Shown here one piece after another: positions 23,376-35,012 of a DNA stretch of 46,388 bases. Within the stretch, counting starts at the first letter, position 1. Each line of letters opens with the position of its first letter. The notes under the pieces were generated by a model. That model had not been told where the DNA came from. It made no database searches and saw only the letters and a program-made list of their open reading frames with translations. Made by a program: the position numbers and the translations under genes. This DNA is from Copromyces sp. CBS 386.78 (Eukaryota > Ascomycota > Sordariomycetes > Sordariales > Sordariaceae). The DNA lies in the NCBI GenBank assembly GCA_030685235.1, contig MU839284.1, positions 1-46,388 on the forward strand. Direction: 5' to 3'.

Positions 23376-25200
23376 GGGCCGAGCACTTCAACTTTGCTTC
23401 TCCGCAAAGTGAGTCGTCGATGTGGCAGTCGACACTCTGAGGGTTGGGGACATGATTCTCCCGGTCATTTCTAATCGATATCGGCGGGCGTGAAGTGGAC
23501 ATTTTCCATTGCACATATTCGGCTCTTTCATACTCTCTTTGTTCATATTCCTGTACATATACCACCATCTTCCTGTTTGTCACCTCTTGAGCATTCATGG
23601 TACGGCTTTCAGATGCTTTCCTGCTTCTATTGAGAATGATCGACAAACTCGGGAGATCAATTTCTTATTCGGATCTTTTGCCTTCCTTGCTCATCATGCT
23701 AGTAGCATTATGTCGCATTTCTCAATCATGGTTCCCGGCAAAGCTTTAGCTGCCAGATAAAGTTCGGGATGTGGGAGGGCGGGCCATGTCACAATAAGAG
23801 CTTATTATGACGACGGTTGATCCATCTTCCTGACGTCCATTTAGCCTAGGCTATAGGTTTCATTATGACAATTTTTCTCTCAACCAAAGCCCATTGATGT
23901 TCCTGCATGGTACCGAGATAAGCCAGTCTGTGGGCTTTCCTGTTCTGGGCATCGGACCGCTTGAAAACCAACGTAGGAGATATTGATCTGCCAAAAAACA
24001 AGCGGGGAGTTTTGTTCCGCATCGCTCTTCATTAATTTCGCTGCCTCTGATTGATGGGAACTTATTGACTGTGCTTGCGTGCCGCAACGATCCCGTTACG
24101 TGCAAATGTTCCAGCAGTCCTGGATACCCAACCCAAGGTATTATTCAACGGAAGATGAATTAAGCTCATGATGCTAGCATGAGCTTACGACGACCTCACT
24201 TTATGAGGTTACACCCACCCCGCGTTTCCCCGGACTGGACTCGGACAATAACAATGGTCTAGGCTCTCAGATGTCAAGCAAGGTTGAACTTCGCAAGTGC
24301 AGAATGTTACTGACTATCGTCGATTTGCCGGCACTTGATGGATGAAAAGCGACCCAAGACTTGACTGCCGGGCTAGAGGAAGCTTGTGCGGACTTTTTTC
24401 CGTGAGCTTTGGGGAATTTGTAAAGTCAGTAGATGAGTGAGTTCAAGCAAGCCTCAAATTGCCAGTGTTTCTTTATATCGGACAAATGCATATTGCACAG
24501 AGGTGCTAACCAGGCTCGTGGCACACAGAAATGGGGAAGAGGTTTCGAGGTTTCCAGAGCCAGATCGCAATATGGGAGGTAGAGTGAATGCAATAACGAA
24601 GAGCGGCCGGCGGCTGCAGACGGCGAGAGCCCAGTGGAATGAGCATCACGACATACATTCAATTGATCCCACCACTTCGGTTGCAAAGGGATATTCAATC
24701 TCTCGTCTCATATTGGGCACTACTGACCTGGCTTGAGGAGAGTAGATGACGCGGACGCGGCAGCAGGCAATCTAGCATGCCCCGTAGTCCGATACAGTAC
24801 CATTGTTTATTGGGAACTGCGGCCGGCATCACTTTAGCCTTTTCATATTGTGTGCCATGCACATCTCTTCCTCATACTTTCGACATCGTGAGTGAAGATG
24901 ACCGAGGGTTCGATGGAAAGTAAGGTGAAGACCGGATCGGCGATGGAACCGCAAACCGGCGATGACTTCCCCTTTCGGCAATGCTCCTACACATTCTCTG
25001 CTTCCCATCCGCGGTTGACGATACTCACACCGGCCTTCAAAGACAAGTGGTAGGTAAGTGTTAGGCAGGCAAGCCAAGCCGCCATGGCCATGATGAAACA
25101 GGATGTGATCTGTCCGCCATCGTTTGCAGCTGAGCGTTTGGCTATCATACACCCGAGTTCACCAAGCGGACTGGCAAAGAAAATCACTCACCTCGACGAG
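23376..25200. other. Intergenic region, about 1.8 kb
   Basis: No coding feature could be supported on either strand. It contains a perfect 10-bp dyad at 24161-24187 (listed separately). Its right end should be the promoter of the proline-rich gene. Confidence 0.5.
24161..24187. repeat. 10-bp perfect dyad with 7-bp spacer
   Basis: TAAGCTCATG and its exact inverse CATGAGCTTA flank ATGCTAG. The central ATGCTAGCAT is itself palindromic. It could be a protein-binding dyad or a hairpin; no function is implied by neighbours. Confidence 0.7.
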
Positions 25201-25207
25201 TATATAA
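25201..25207 (+). promoter_or_regulatory. TATA box of proline-rich secreted protein gene
   Basis: TATATAA lies about 150 bases upstream of the ATG at 25352, a normal fungal distance, followed by a CA/CT-rich leader. Confidence 0.6.
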
Positions 25208-25351
25208 CCCTTACAAGACCCCCCGGAAGACGAGAAGATTTTTGTCCAGCAGACTCAAGCTCATCAAGCCAAAGCAGTCCCTCCAGTCAAGCCATCATTC
25301 AACCCACCTCTGACTTACCTAACACAAAAACAACCCAAAAATACCATCAAA

Positions 25352-25757
25352 ATGACCCGCATCCTCCTCACCCTCCTCGCCACGGCGGCCGCCTTCCAGC
25401 AAGTCCTCGGTGCTCCCGTCGCCCAAGTCGAAAAGCCCACGGGCACCGCTCCAGCCCTGCCCCCCAAGCCCACCGGCACCCTCCCGGCCCCAAGCTTGCC
25501 TCCTAAGCCAACCCACCCCCCCCAAGCCCACCGTGACCTTCTCGCACCCGCCCAGGCCGACCTTCACGCATTCGGCTCCCTCTCTGCCCCCTCTCCCTCC
25601 TAAGCCGACCGTTACCGTTACCGTCCCGGTCCCGAGCCTGCCTCCTCTGCCCACGGTCAGCTTGCCGCCTAAGCCTACCGGCCCCCCGCCCAAGCCGACC
25701 GTCACTGGCAAGCCGCCTAAGCCTACCCCTACTGGGCCTCCTAAGCATGATGACTAG
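25352..25757 (+). pseudogene. Small Pro-rich secreted protein, frameshifted in a C run
   Basis: The frame opens with an ATG in excellent context (CATCAAAATGACC), a signal peptide (about 1-20, LLATAAAFQQVLGA) and KPT/PPKPTG repeats. At a run of eight C (25516-25523) the signature switches to another frame: the opening frame loses the repeats and stops at 25601-25603, while the +1 frame carries the same PPKPT repeats on to a stop at 25755-25757. One C fewer would give a single frame of about 134 codons. This is either a disabling indel, a homopolymer sequencing error or a contingency-type tract. The product would be a short, Pro/Thr-rich extracellular peptide of unknown role. The region is intact apart from this site and has a TATA box upstream, so I favour a functional gene with a sequence error or recent mutation. 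Confidence 0.6.
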
Positions 25758-28700
25758 AGGAATGACATCCAATGGAGGTTGTGATAGAGAAGGAAGATTC
25801 AGGGGAGGAAGGGACGACGAGATGATGATTGAGACTTGAATGTGGGAGGCGAAAAGGAGAGGGGGGAAGGGACGACGATGGACTTTGGTTCGACGCGGTT
25901 AGGAAATATTGGCAAAACAAGTTCGATTCGCTTCGGGGAAGGTCGCATCAAAACAGAACAGTCTCAGAAAGTACGGTTGAACTATGGACGGTATTTTCCG
26001 GTAGCTGTTCCAAGTTGTTGCGTTCCGGCTTGTCTTGGTTCAAATTCGCTACTAGGGGGGGGATTGGTATTGCAATGAAATCTTGGGAACAACCCCTTAA
26101 CCTCATCTTGGCGTAGATCAACGCTGAGTTTGTGTGCCCGTGAAGACTGAAGAGTGTGAGGCTCAAAACCCTCTGCCGTGTCCAGACACCACATACGGTA
26201 TGCCAGTATGCTCAAGTTGCAGCCTTCCGCCCTGTGTTCGAACTCTCACCCACAGTTCCGTTATCAACTTCCCCATAAGCAATCAATGCAACAGGCCTTC
26301 CAAAATATCGAGTTTCATGTTTGGTGCTCACATGACCGTTGAGTGTCGTTACCCGAGATTGCTCACGAAATGTGCTGTTGCCGGTCACGAGAGCAGGGGC
26401 CAAGCTCGCTCAGCTTTATGCCTCAACCATGACCATCGAGTTCAGGTCGAAGTCGACCACCCACACACAGGTTTGCCAGCGACATGTTCTTTTCAAGACA
26501 TGTGATGATCAGATCCAGACAGACCGGAGTCAGGATGTCATCGTCTTGCGGGCTCGTCTTGTCTGCGGTGTGGCGTTTGACCCTAACCCTTACTTGAAGC
26601 GGCCGAGGCCCTCGGGTGGAGCTCTTGAGGATTGCGACGATGGAAGATGATGGCATCATGGCAATCCCTTCGCTCCAACATCGTGACCTGGAAAATCCCA
26701 TGTCCAACACGAGGCAGACGTACGAGATGGAGAAATGTCATGCCATGCAGACACGCACCGCGCGCAAGGGTGGGGATAGCGGAATTCCTCAGCGTGAAGG
26801 CGGAATCGTGTCGGCCAACTTGATGCGATGCGTATGTATCCCAACGAAATGACATTTGCGCAGACGCTTGACGTCCTCACTTCTTGCATGCAAGTGCCAG
26901 GAGCATCATGCACCCCGTATATTCCTCGGCGTTGCGTTCGTGCCATCATGCACAGCTTTGAGCATGGGCAACGAACGACCCGACCTGTCATTCTGTCAAT
27001 CGGCCGGTTCCGAAATCTCGACTGGAGCACTTTTGCGTCTTGCACGACGTCAAAAGGGAGAGCGGTGGACGTCAACAGTGACGATCGTCGAAACCCATAA
27101 ATTCTCCGGTGGACCCTTTGTTAACGTTTGGGACCCTGAATCCTGAAATGGTCAGGAGGATTTGGACCCTTTGTGCCTTTGGTCCAGAGCCAAGACTTAC
27201 ATCATCACCGCTTGGCGGCGGTGACGACGTTGAGGTTGTTGAGTCCGGTCGGAAGAACAGCATGGCAGTTAGCGTCGGTTGTTGGAAATTGTTAGGGGTG
27301 GGTAGTGGATCGTGGACTTGTCAATGAGAAGTGGAAACCAGAAAACCACCATGGTCGAGGACCACAGGTATTGATGGCGGTGGCCGGTGGCTGCCTCCTC
27401 CTGCCATCGCGTGGCTATGACGATGATCTCGACGACGGCGCTGGGGAGGCCCGTGAGGCTTTTACCGAGAGGAAGTTCACGAGGTGTCCACATCCAGTTC
27501 GCTTGGTTCTTGTCGGGTCTCCGCGAGCCCGTTTGAAGCCGAGCTTGTTTCGAGCTTTGGGCTTCTCGATGTTGCCAGTTGCCGTGGAGATTTGCCAGAC
27601 ACTCATTCACCGCAACCCCTGGGCGCCGGGAGGGAGAGACGGGAAAAGCAAAGAATAGGGGTCTTTGTTGACACTTCCGGAGATGGTGGGCGGGATTCTT
27701 GAGTTTGAGATTTCCCCCAGATGCCGCTAAAATGGGAGCTTTGCAGGTAGAAACAATGGCACGATTCTCGACCCAATCTGCGACTCTTGTTTACAGATTT
27801 TCCCCAGACCCCGCGCCAATCCGCACCGCCCGTTCGTTCCTTGCACTTCTCTCACATGCAAGTTTGGAATGTGGCTTCATCCTGTCCAAAACTGGGCGCA
27901 TGCGAGCGGACGGCGGGCAGCGGCGCAGTTTGGCAGTTGACAAGGCGTCAGGCATGGCCACGCGCTTGCAACCGGTCTGGGGTGCGTGCAGCTGGCGGCG
28001 CGCGGGACACTCCGGCGCATTCGGCTTGTTGTTTGGATGTTGTCCCTCGGCTTGCCGCTTAAAGCTGGCTGCTGCTGTCCCCCACAGTTGACCACAGTCC
28101 CTGACCAATAAAACGACGGCTTAGGGCGCACTAGCCAGTGAACGTCTGGGGATGGTGCCTGGGCAATCTGGGGAGAGGCACCTGTTCGAGCAACTGGCAA
28201 ATGGCATGTCTGGCATGTATGACAATGGAGGGGCGAAACGGCCAAACTGTTTGAACGAGTGGGAGGCAGAGACGGGCAAGAGACGACCGGAACGGGCTGG
28301 ACGGGAATAATAAACAGCTGGTGAGACCACCTTTAACCTGATCACCCCACCATGGGGATGCCCTCGGATGGCTTCCATGCCACCATGATGAATGATCTTA
28401 CGGCTTGCCGACCATGGTGTTGCATCCCATAGTACACTATTGGCTACCCAACCCACACACACCCTCATGCGGAAGGGGCAGAAGAGACCTCTGAGAGGAG
28501 GATACATATACCGGACTCGTGCCCATTACGAAGAGAGAAAGGGTGACCGCTGAACCATCAGATCATCTTCTCCCCCCTGGCGACCCAAAGTGTTCCCAAT
28601 CTCGTCTTACGTTGTTCAACTCCGCAATCCGATCTGCAATCTACCCTGCCGTGGCCCTTTTGGAGATTCCCGCTTCCCCACGCCATCTCACTTTGCTCGA

Positions 28701-28775
28701 ATCCTCCGCGTGCCCTGAGCTAGGCGTGCCGTCGACAGGTATCCACCGTACGTCAACAATAAACCCCACTTGGAA
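25758..28775. other. Gene-poor stretch of about 3 kb
   Basis: Base composition is normal, not RIP-like, yet no frame on either strand shows a domain, codon regularity or a splice pattern I could build into a gene. Overlapping frames of 60-140 codons on both strands argue against coding. Short repeats such as TGGACCCTTTG (27110 and 27162) and a TCCTGA/TCAGGA dyad (27141-27157) are present. It may hold long regulatory DNA or non-coding transcripts. Confidence 0.45.
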
Positions 28776-28783
28776 ATATATAA
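28776..28783 (+). promoter_or_regulatory. TATA box of small mitochondrial-type gene
   Basis: ATATATAA lies in TTGGAAATATATAAGAAG, about 270 bases before the ATG at 29047. A long CA- and AAC-rich leader follows, as in other genes of this window. Confidence 0.45.
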
Positions 28784-29046
28784 GAAGACGTCACTCCCCC
28801 CATTCTTTCTCGAAAGGAGGAGATCATCATCATCACCATACATCGATATATCAACACCTACATCCATCTACTCGAGCTCAAGACGTCTCAGTCACCTATA
28901 CCTAATTCACAACATCACAACAACAATCAACATCATCTACTACAACAACAGTCAACAAGCTCCATCCTAGCGCTGTCGACTGCCTCTTACACCAAGTAAC
29001 CAATAACAACAACTCAAATCAACGACACCACAACCCAAAACCCAAA

Positions 29047-29433
29047 ATGAACCGCCAACAACCTTCCCGCCTCCTTACCACCTCCGCTCGCGTATACCCA
29101 AGCGCCCTCCCCCACCTCTACCAAGCCTCCAACAAATCCACCAAGGGTCTCAAATGGTCCGTCCCACTTCCCTGCAAACCACCTTTTCTTTAGCAATCTC
29201 ACTAACATTTTTCTGGTAAAAGGCTTCCGCCCCTAGTAGGCATCCTCGCCGTCGGCTACGGCATCACCACCTACCACGAAGCTCAAATGGAAAAGCGGGT
29301 AGCCTCCATGGAGCAAGCCGAGTTGGAGAGGCAGCGCCGTGCAAACATGTTGGCGGACGCCTACGGTGACCGCGGCAGCCTTGAAGAGCTGGAGAGAGCT
29401 GTCAAGGCTTATGAGGCTCAGCAGAGGCAGTGA
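29047..29433 (+). CDS. Small single-span, probably mitochondrial protein
   Basis: Exons are 29047-29156 and 29223-29433 (106 aa). The N-terminus (MNRQQPSRLLTTSARVYPSA) is rich in Arg, Ser and Thr without acidic residues, like a mitochondrial presequence. One hydrophobic segment (about 38-55, LPPLVGILAVGYGITTY) is followed by a charged, probably helical/coiled-coil segment (about 56-106) rich in Glu, Arg, Ala and Gln. The intron has a CACTAAC branch site and AAG acceptor, but an unusual GTCCGT donor; the alternative is an unspliced, prematurely stopped frame. The family is not recognised. By architecture it resembles small inner-membrane proteins that join or organise larger complexes. It has a good ATG context (CCAAAATGAA). 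Confidence 0.6.
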
Positions 29434-31231
29434 ACAATGAGCGATGAGCGAGTGAAAACTCTCATTGCTGCGACTGCGATGACAAACTGAATGACTGAGG
29501 CGACAAACACAACTTGAGCCGAGTCGATTCATGAAATGATTTACGACGAATTTGGAGTTTTATCTGGGGGATGGAGTTTTTGGCGTTTCTGGGGGTTTCG
29601 CTCCGGAATTTTTGGGATATCATGGGAAACGGTACGGGGTTATGCATCAGCATCAGCGTCAGAGCATTGCATACGTGCATTTGCATTATCTGAGCCATGC
29701 GAATTTTTTTTTTTTTGGATATTTGGAGGATTGGATACCCACGGGTATTGTTTTTGTTTTGGACGAAAGGCGTGTGAAGTCACAATGGCCGACACCTGTT
29801 CTGTTTATTTCAGCATCGTTTGGATCAGGTACAAAGAAAAAAGAGAAGGAGAAGGAGGCGAAAAGCTGGACGAAATGCCCATTGTCACAGCCTCTGCGTC
29901 GCAATCCTTCCTCATTTTATCCATCTTCATTTTCGATGTGTTAATAGTTTAAACCTGCCCCGTATCTTGAGGGCGTCAAATATCAAAACATATGAATGAA
30001 CAAAACGGCTCCATCTCAGTGATTGAATCCGTGATTTTCAGAATTAGCACCAAACATCTTCGGAGAACATTGCCCCTCCAACCTTTGAAGCCTGACCAAA
30101 CCAGCAGAGAGCTCACCCAAAGTCCCAAACAAGCTTCAACAAGCTTCAAGAGATCTCCCCCTCCAAAACCAAAAACCCATGAAGAGCCAAGACATGATTC
30201 CCCCCCCCCCCTATTCGCTACCTCCCAAGCGACTCCGTCCCTTAAATCCGAGATCCAGCCGAGCGTAACTACGGGGTAACAGGTGCGGATGTACGGAGGT
30301 ACGGAGACACTTTCCGAGGCGCAGCAACGGAGTTACATCCACTCTTGTACCTCCCAATCAACGTCTATGAAATCAATGGAACCTAATAAATGGGATCATG
30401 TCAACCCATTGCCCACTTGAGTTCGAACCACCACCGCCCACGCACCTCACGGACGGCAACAACCACGGCAGGCACTCCAGAGCTCCAGAGGGGACCCCAC
30501 GAGCGGAGGCTCGGGAAGTGGAAGAGGAAGTGCGGGTGGGTGGGATACTAGTCTAGAGATACACAGCAGCAAGATCAACACTCAGCAACAACAACAGCAA
30601 CACCAACAACAACGAAGGAGAGGATGTGAATGGGTATCTGGTTATGTTGTGAGAAAAGAAGCAATTCCCAATAAACTTCAACCACGACACCACGACACCT
30701 CACAGCTACAGGGTACCGACAGCAAGCTGTGGACAGTAATCCCGTCCTGCTTCCCCCTCTCTGTACAACCAGTACGGTCTCCTCCGAGGCGTGAAACCCG
30801 ACACTTTTCTGCTGTGCCATTACCCTCTTAATCCTTTTAGGAGGGGTGGTTGATGCAGCCACGGGTTGCACAGTCACAGACCGGTGCACATCTGGTGAAT
30901 CTTGCCAAGGTGTACTTGGCAGGAGGATGGTGTTATTGAGATCGTGGGAGGGTAAGGGAGGGCACGGTGAGGTTGATCGTACAGTTGAGGGTGTGTTGAC
31001 AATGTTGTTGACAGCAGAATGCGATATGAGACGGGGCATGCTTAGAAAGGTAAGTGAGTGATCCTGGTTGTGTCTTTGGTATCAACGCCAATACTATTTC
31101 CGATGAAGGGCTATTCCCAAGATACCGGCCCAGTGGTTGAGGGCATATGCTAACCGTAAAACATGACAAAAAATATGGACAAAATGAAAAGGGAGACCTG
31201 GTCTGCTCCACGTACACTAACTCAAGACATC
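29434..31231. other. Intergenic region, about 1.8 kb
   Basis: It contains homopolymers (13 T at 29704-29716, 12 C at 30200-30211) and a CAA-rich microsatellite (about 30582-30617). Frames of 95-154 codons, including a minus-strand ATG frame at 31039-30575, are low-complexity and lack domains. No gene is supported. Confidence 0.45.
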
Positions 31232-32738
31232 TCATCTCAGAGCAGGCTTCTTCTTTCCTTTCGCCTGTGTCTCCTTGGCAATATCCTCCTCCTCGTCCGA
31301 CCACTCGCCGTCCTGCTCCATCTTGGCATTGGCCTGCTCCTCAGCATCACCAGCCAGTCCCTCGCTGTCGTACATGTCGCTGTCATACGGGTAGTCGTCC
31401 ATGTCCATTTCGTCGTCGTCGTCGCCGCTTTCGCCGTCCTTGCCCTTTCCGCCAGTGGCCTTCCTGTGAGCAGCCTTCTCGGCCTTCTTCTTGTCCACGT
31501 TCGCCTTCTGCTGCTTCCTGCGCGCCTCCTTCTCCCTCCTCTTCTGTTCCCACTTCTTCTCGAGCTCTCTGATCTCCTCCTGGGTCTTGTGCACATACTC
31601 GTGCCACAACACCTTTCCTGAGCAGATGCCCTCCTCGACCTTGGTCATGCGTAGCCGCATGCGAGGTCCGAGCTCCACCAGCTTTACTGCCCTGCGCTCA
31701 ACGTTGTCGTTGTGGCCCTCCTCTTCGTCCTCAGCAGCCTCTACCGCCGCAATGGCAGCGCGAGCCTTGGCGCTCTTGACCTTCTTCGGGCCTTGGTCCA
31801 GGATCTCGATCTCGGCGTCGGTGTCGTATTCGCTGCCGCTTGTGCCGTCTGTCATGTAGCCTGTGCCATCCTCTCCGCCGATCATGAACTCTGAAATGTC
31901 GCGGAGCTTGCCGAGGTTTGGGAGACCGCCTTTCCTGCTCTTAGACTTGATGAGCTTCTCGGCGGCGTTCAACCGCCTGAGGGGCTTGGACATGCCGACA
32001 GCCTTTGTTGTGATGGCGTAGTGACGGAAGTTGATAATGAAGGAGCCGTCGTTCTCGGGCGACTTCTCGCGGTTGAGAAGTAATACTCTGCGAATCGACT
32101 TGAGAGGGGTCTTCTGGGGGTTGATGGGAGGGAAGAGCGACTGGAAGGCGGTCGTCGTGATGGACTCGAGGTGCTTGGGGACCTTGGAGTTGGCGTCGGC
32201 ATTGGGATCTGTGAAGTTGTTCATGACCAACTACAGATTACACTGTTAGCATGCATGCTCCATGGACAGAGTTGGGTTGAAAGTGTAGACAGTAACATAC
32301 CAATGGGGGAGTGAGGTACTCCTTGCCGCCGCCCTTGGGGTGCCTTTGCGCCCTCCGGACATCTTTTGCGAGAGAGTACTTGTCGACTCTGAAGTTGAAT
32401 GTAGGGCCCCGGGGAGCAATAGCAAGTCTGAGGTTGGTGTTTCCAGACTCGGATCTGGAGAAGAGCATGAGATGGGTGACGCCCAGCGGTCCGCACATGG
32501 TAACGTAGTCGCGAAGTCTGTTGGCCTTTCTCTCCTTTAACCTGGTCGCGGTACCGGGCTCCATGACTCTCCTGACATCGGTGGCCAATTGACTGATGCT
32601 GGTTCCTACTTCACCGGCGCCAATGCGAATGACCATGCTCTTGGGGTCTTTGCGGTCGGCATGGCCGTTGAGGGCGGCCGAAGAAACGGGGTTCTTGGCA
32701 CCAACGTGGGTTCTCTTCTTGACTCTTTTCCTGGCCAT
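31232..32738 (-). CDS. ssf1: SSF1-like Brix-domain ribosome biogenesis factor
   Basis: Exons on the complement are 32738-32301 and 32230-31232 (478 aa), with a phase-0 intron (GTATGT...TAG). The protein opens MARKRVKKRTHVG and carries a Brix domain (about 30-300) with LMLFSRSESGNTNLRLA, APRGPTFNFRVDKYSLAKDV, PPLLVMNNF and FRHYAI. The C-terminal third is highly charged with Lys/Arg/Glu and Asp/Glu stretches (DDDDEMDMDDYPYDSD), typical of nucleolar assembly factors. Ssf1/Peter Pan proteins act in the nucleolus in 60S subunit maturation, binding pre-rRNA near ITS2. The start ATG context (CACAATGGCC) is good. The gene is divergent from the rRNA helicase gene at 33081. Confidence 0.9.
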
Positions 32739-33080
32739 TGTGAATGTGGTGTGGTGGCTATGTGTGTGGGTGGGTGGTATGTGTGGTGAAGATAAGAGGT
32801 GGTGGTGATGATGTTTTGGTTTAAAGGTCTGGATCTGGCAGACAGACTCGAAACAGTGCAGCAAATGTCAATGGGCGTCCCTGATGGAGAAGCTTGGGAC
32901 AATGGCCCGTTCTGACAAAAATTTCGGTGGGGCCGGGGCTTATCGTGCAGGACCCGCCAACCGATAAGCCTGGAAATTTGGGGAAGATCAATGGATAAAA
33001 GTTCACTGGGATTTGAAGGCCGCCCTTCGCTGCGAACACGGTCGGTCCACCTTTCATCATATCACCAACCAACCATCGTC
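32739..33080. promoter_or_regulatory. Bidirectional promoter of SSF1 and RRP3
   Basis: 342 bases separate the start codons of two ribosome biogenesis genes read in opposite directions, so they must share this region. An AAAAATTT element at 32917-32924 resembles the rRNA-processing element known from yeast ribosome biogenesis promoters; one short match is weak evidence. Confidence 0.6.
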
Positions 33081-34751
33081 ATGTCGACAAAACGGAGGAA
33101 AACGTCTGACGAGCCCAGCGCCCTCAAAAAGGCGGCTGCTCCTTCTGCCCCCGAGCTAAAGAAGGAAAAGAAGGTCAAGGATAAGTCCACCAAGGACAAG
33201 TCCTCCAGCACCAAAAAGAAGCAGGATGCGCCAGAGCCAACAGAGCAGTCACCTCCCGCCGCCAACTCGACAGAAGAAGACTCCGCGACTCTCGACAATG
33301 CCCCGGAACAAGAGGAGGAGGTTGAGACTGTCAAGAAGACCTTCAAGGATCTTGTATGTTTACTTGTCAACCTTGGCCATGCCAATGGCTGCAAAGTGCT
33401 AACCAATGTCCTACACAGGGAATCGTCGATGCCCTCTGCGAAGCTTGCGAACGTCTCGGATACAAGAACCCGACCCCTATTCAAGAACAGTCGATTCCCC
33501 TAGCCCTCTCAAACCGCGATATCATTGGTATTGCCGAGACCGGTTCCGGTAAAACAGCAGCCTTCGCCCTACCCATCCTACAAGCGCTTCTCGACAAGCC
33601 GTCACCCCTCTTCGCCCTCGTCCTTGCGCCCACAAGAGAACTTGCAGCCCAGATCGCCCAGGCCTTCGAAGCGCTCGGTAGCTTGATCTCGCTAAGATGT
33701 GCTTTGATCTTGGGTGGTATGGACATGGTCACACAGGCGATTGCTCTCGGCAAAAAGCCCCACGTTATTGTTGCGACTCCCGGTAGACTGCTCGACCACT
33801 TGGAGAAGACCAAGGGCTTCAGCTTGCGCAGCATGCAGTACCTGGTCATGGACGAAGCCGATCGCCTGCTTGACATGGACTTCGGTCCGATTCTCGAAAA
33901 GATCCTCAAATTCCTCCCCCGCGAGCGCAGGACGTTCCTCTTCTCCGCCACCATGTCCAGCAAGGTCGAGTCCCTCCAGCGCGCCTCGTTGCGGGATCCC
34001 CTCAAGGTCAGCGTGTCGTCCAACAAGTACGCCACCGTATCGACGCTCAAGTCCAACTACGTCTTCATCCCCCACATGCACAAGGACACCTACCTGGTCT
34101 ACCTGTGCAACGAGTTCGCCGGCCAGACCATCATCATCTTCACCAGGACCGTGCTGGAAACCCAGCGCGTTGCCATCTTGCTCCGCACCCTCGGGATGGG
34201 CGCCATCCCCCTCCACGGTGGTCTCTCGCAGTCTTCTCGTCTCGGTGCCCTGAACAAGTTCCGTGCTGGTTCCCGCGAAATCCTCGTTGCTACCGACGTT
34301 GCTGCTCGTGGTCTCGATATCCCCAACGTCGATTGCGTCATCAACCACGATCTTCCCCAGGACTCCAAGACCTACGTCCATCGTGTGGGCCGTACTGCTC
34401 GTGCAGGCAAGTCTGGTCATGCTATCAGCATTGTCACGCAATAGTAAGTTTTACACCATTTTCACCATATCCTAGAAGCAACGGCGAATCTAACCATGAT
34501 ATAGTGACCTCGAAATCTGGCTCCGTATCGAAGCTGCCCTCGGCCACAAGCTGGACGAGTACCCCCTGGAGAAGGACGAGGTTATGGTGTTCAAGCCCCG
34601 CGTCGAGGAGGCCCAGCGCCACGCCAGGAACGAGATGAAGTCGTTGATGGAGAACCAGGGCAAGCACGGTGGCTTGCTCAAGCGGAAGCGCGGAAACGGC
34701 GCGGGTGGCGGCAGTGGCGGCCGTGATCATATGGATGCTGAGGAGGGTTAA
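33081..34751 (+). CDS. rrp3: ATP-dependent rRNA helicase RRP3 (DEAD-box)
   Basis: Exons are 33081-33353, 33419-34443 and 34505-34751 (514 aa). After a Lys/Glu/Ser-rich N-terminus (1-85) comes a complete DEAD-box core: Q motif GYKNPTPIQ, Walker A AETGSGKT (130-137), PTRELA, TPGR, DEAD (236-239), SAT (267-269), and in the second RecA fold [18 protein letters not shown] and [10 protein letters not shown] (411-420). The basic, Gly-rich C-terminus ([14 protein letters not shown]) and the overall length fit Rrp3, which works in 18S rRNA processing and 40S assembly in the nucleolus. The last intron splits the Tyr codon of SIVTQYDLE, a motif typical of this subfamily. Dhh1 or Dbp8 relatives are less likely given the termini. 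Confidence 0.93.
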
Positions 34752-35012
34752 GGATCTAGAACATGGCATTAATGTAGCGGGGCGATATTTTCTGGTTAAA
34801 AGCGAACAAAAACACGATAAAATGTGGAAACTAATACCCGTTCGGTTGAGCACAACATGATGTATTGGGAAAACGTTGAGAGGTGAAGATACCCTGAAGT
34901 AGGCTTGTTAAGAACCCGTAGTATATATAGTCATGATTTAGGGGTGTAGGATGTCAAGTGTAATCTTGGAGTGTTTCCGGAGTATCAAGAATAAAACCAC
35001 CAGAAGCCGTCA

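Noticed and set aside
28121..28507. 128-codon minus-strand ATG frame
   Set aside because: No domain, no signal peptide, competing frames of similar length on both strands and no promoter-like context.
30575..31039. 154-codon minus-strand ATG frame
   Set aside because: The sequence is compositionally odd, ends in a Val run produced by a CAA repeat and matches nothing I know.
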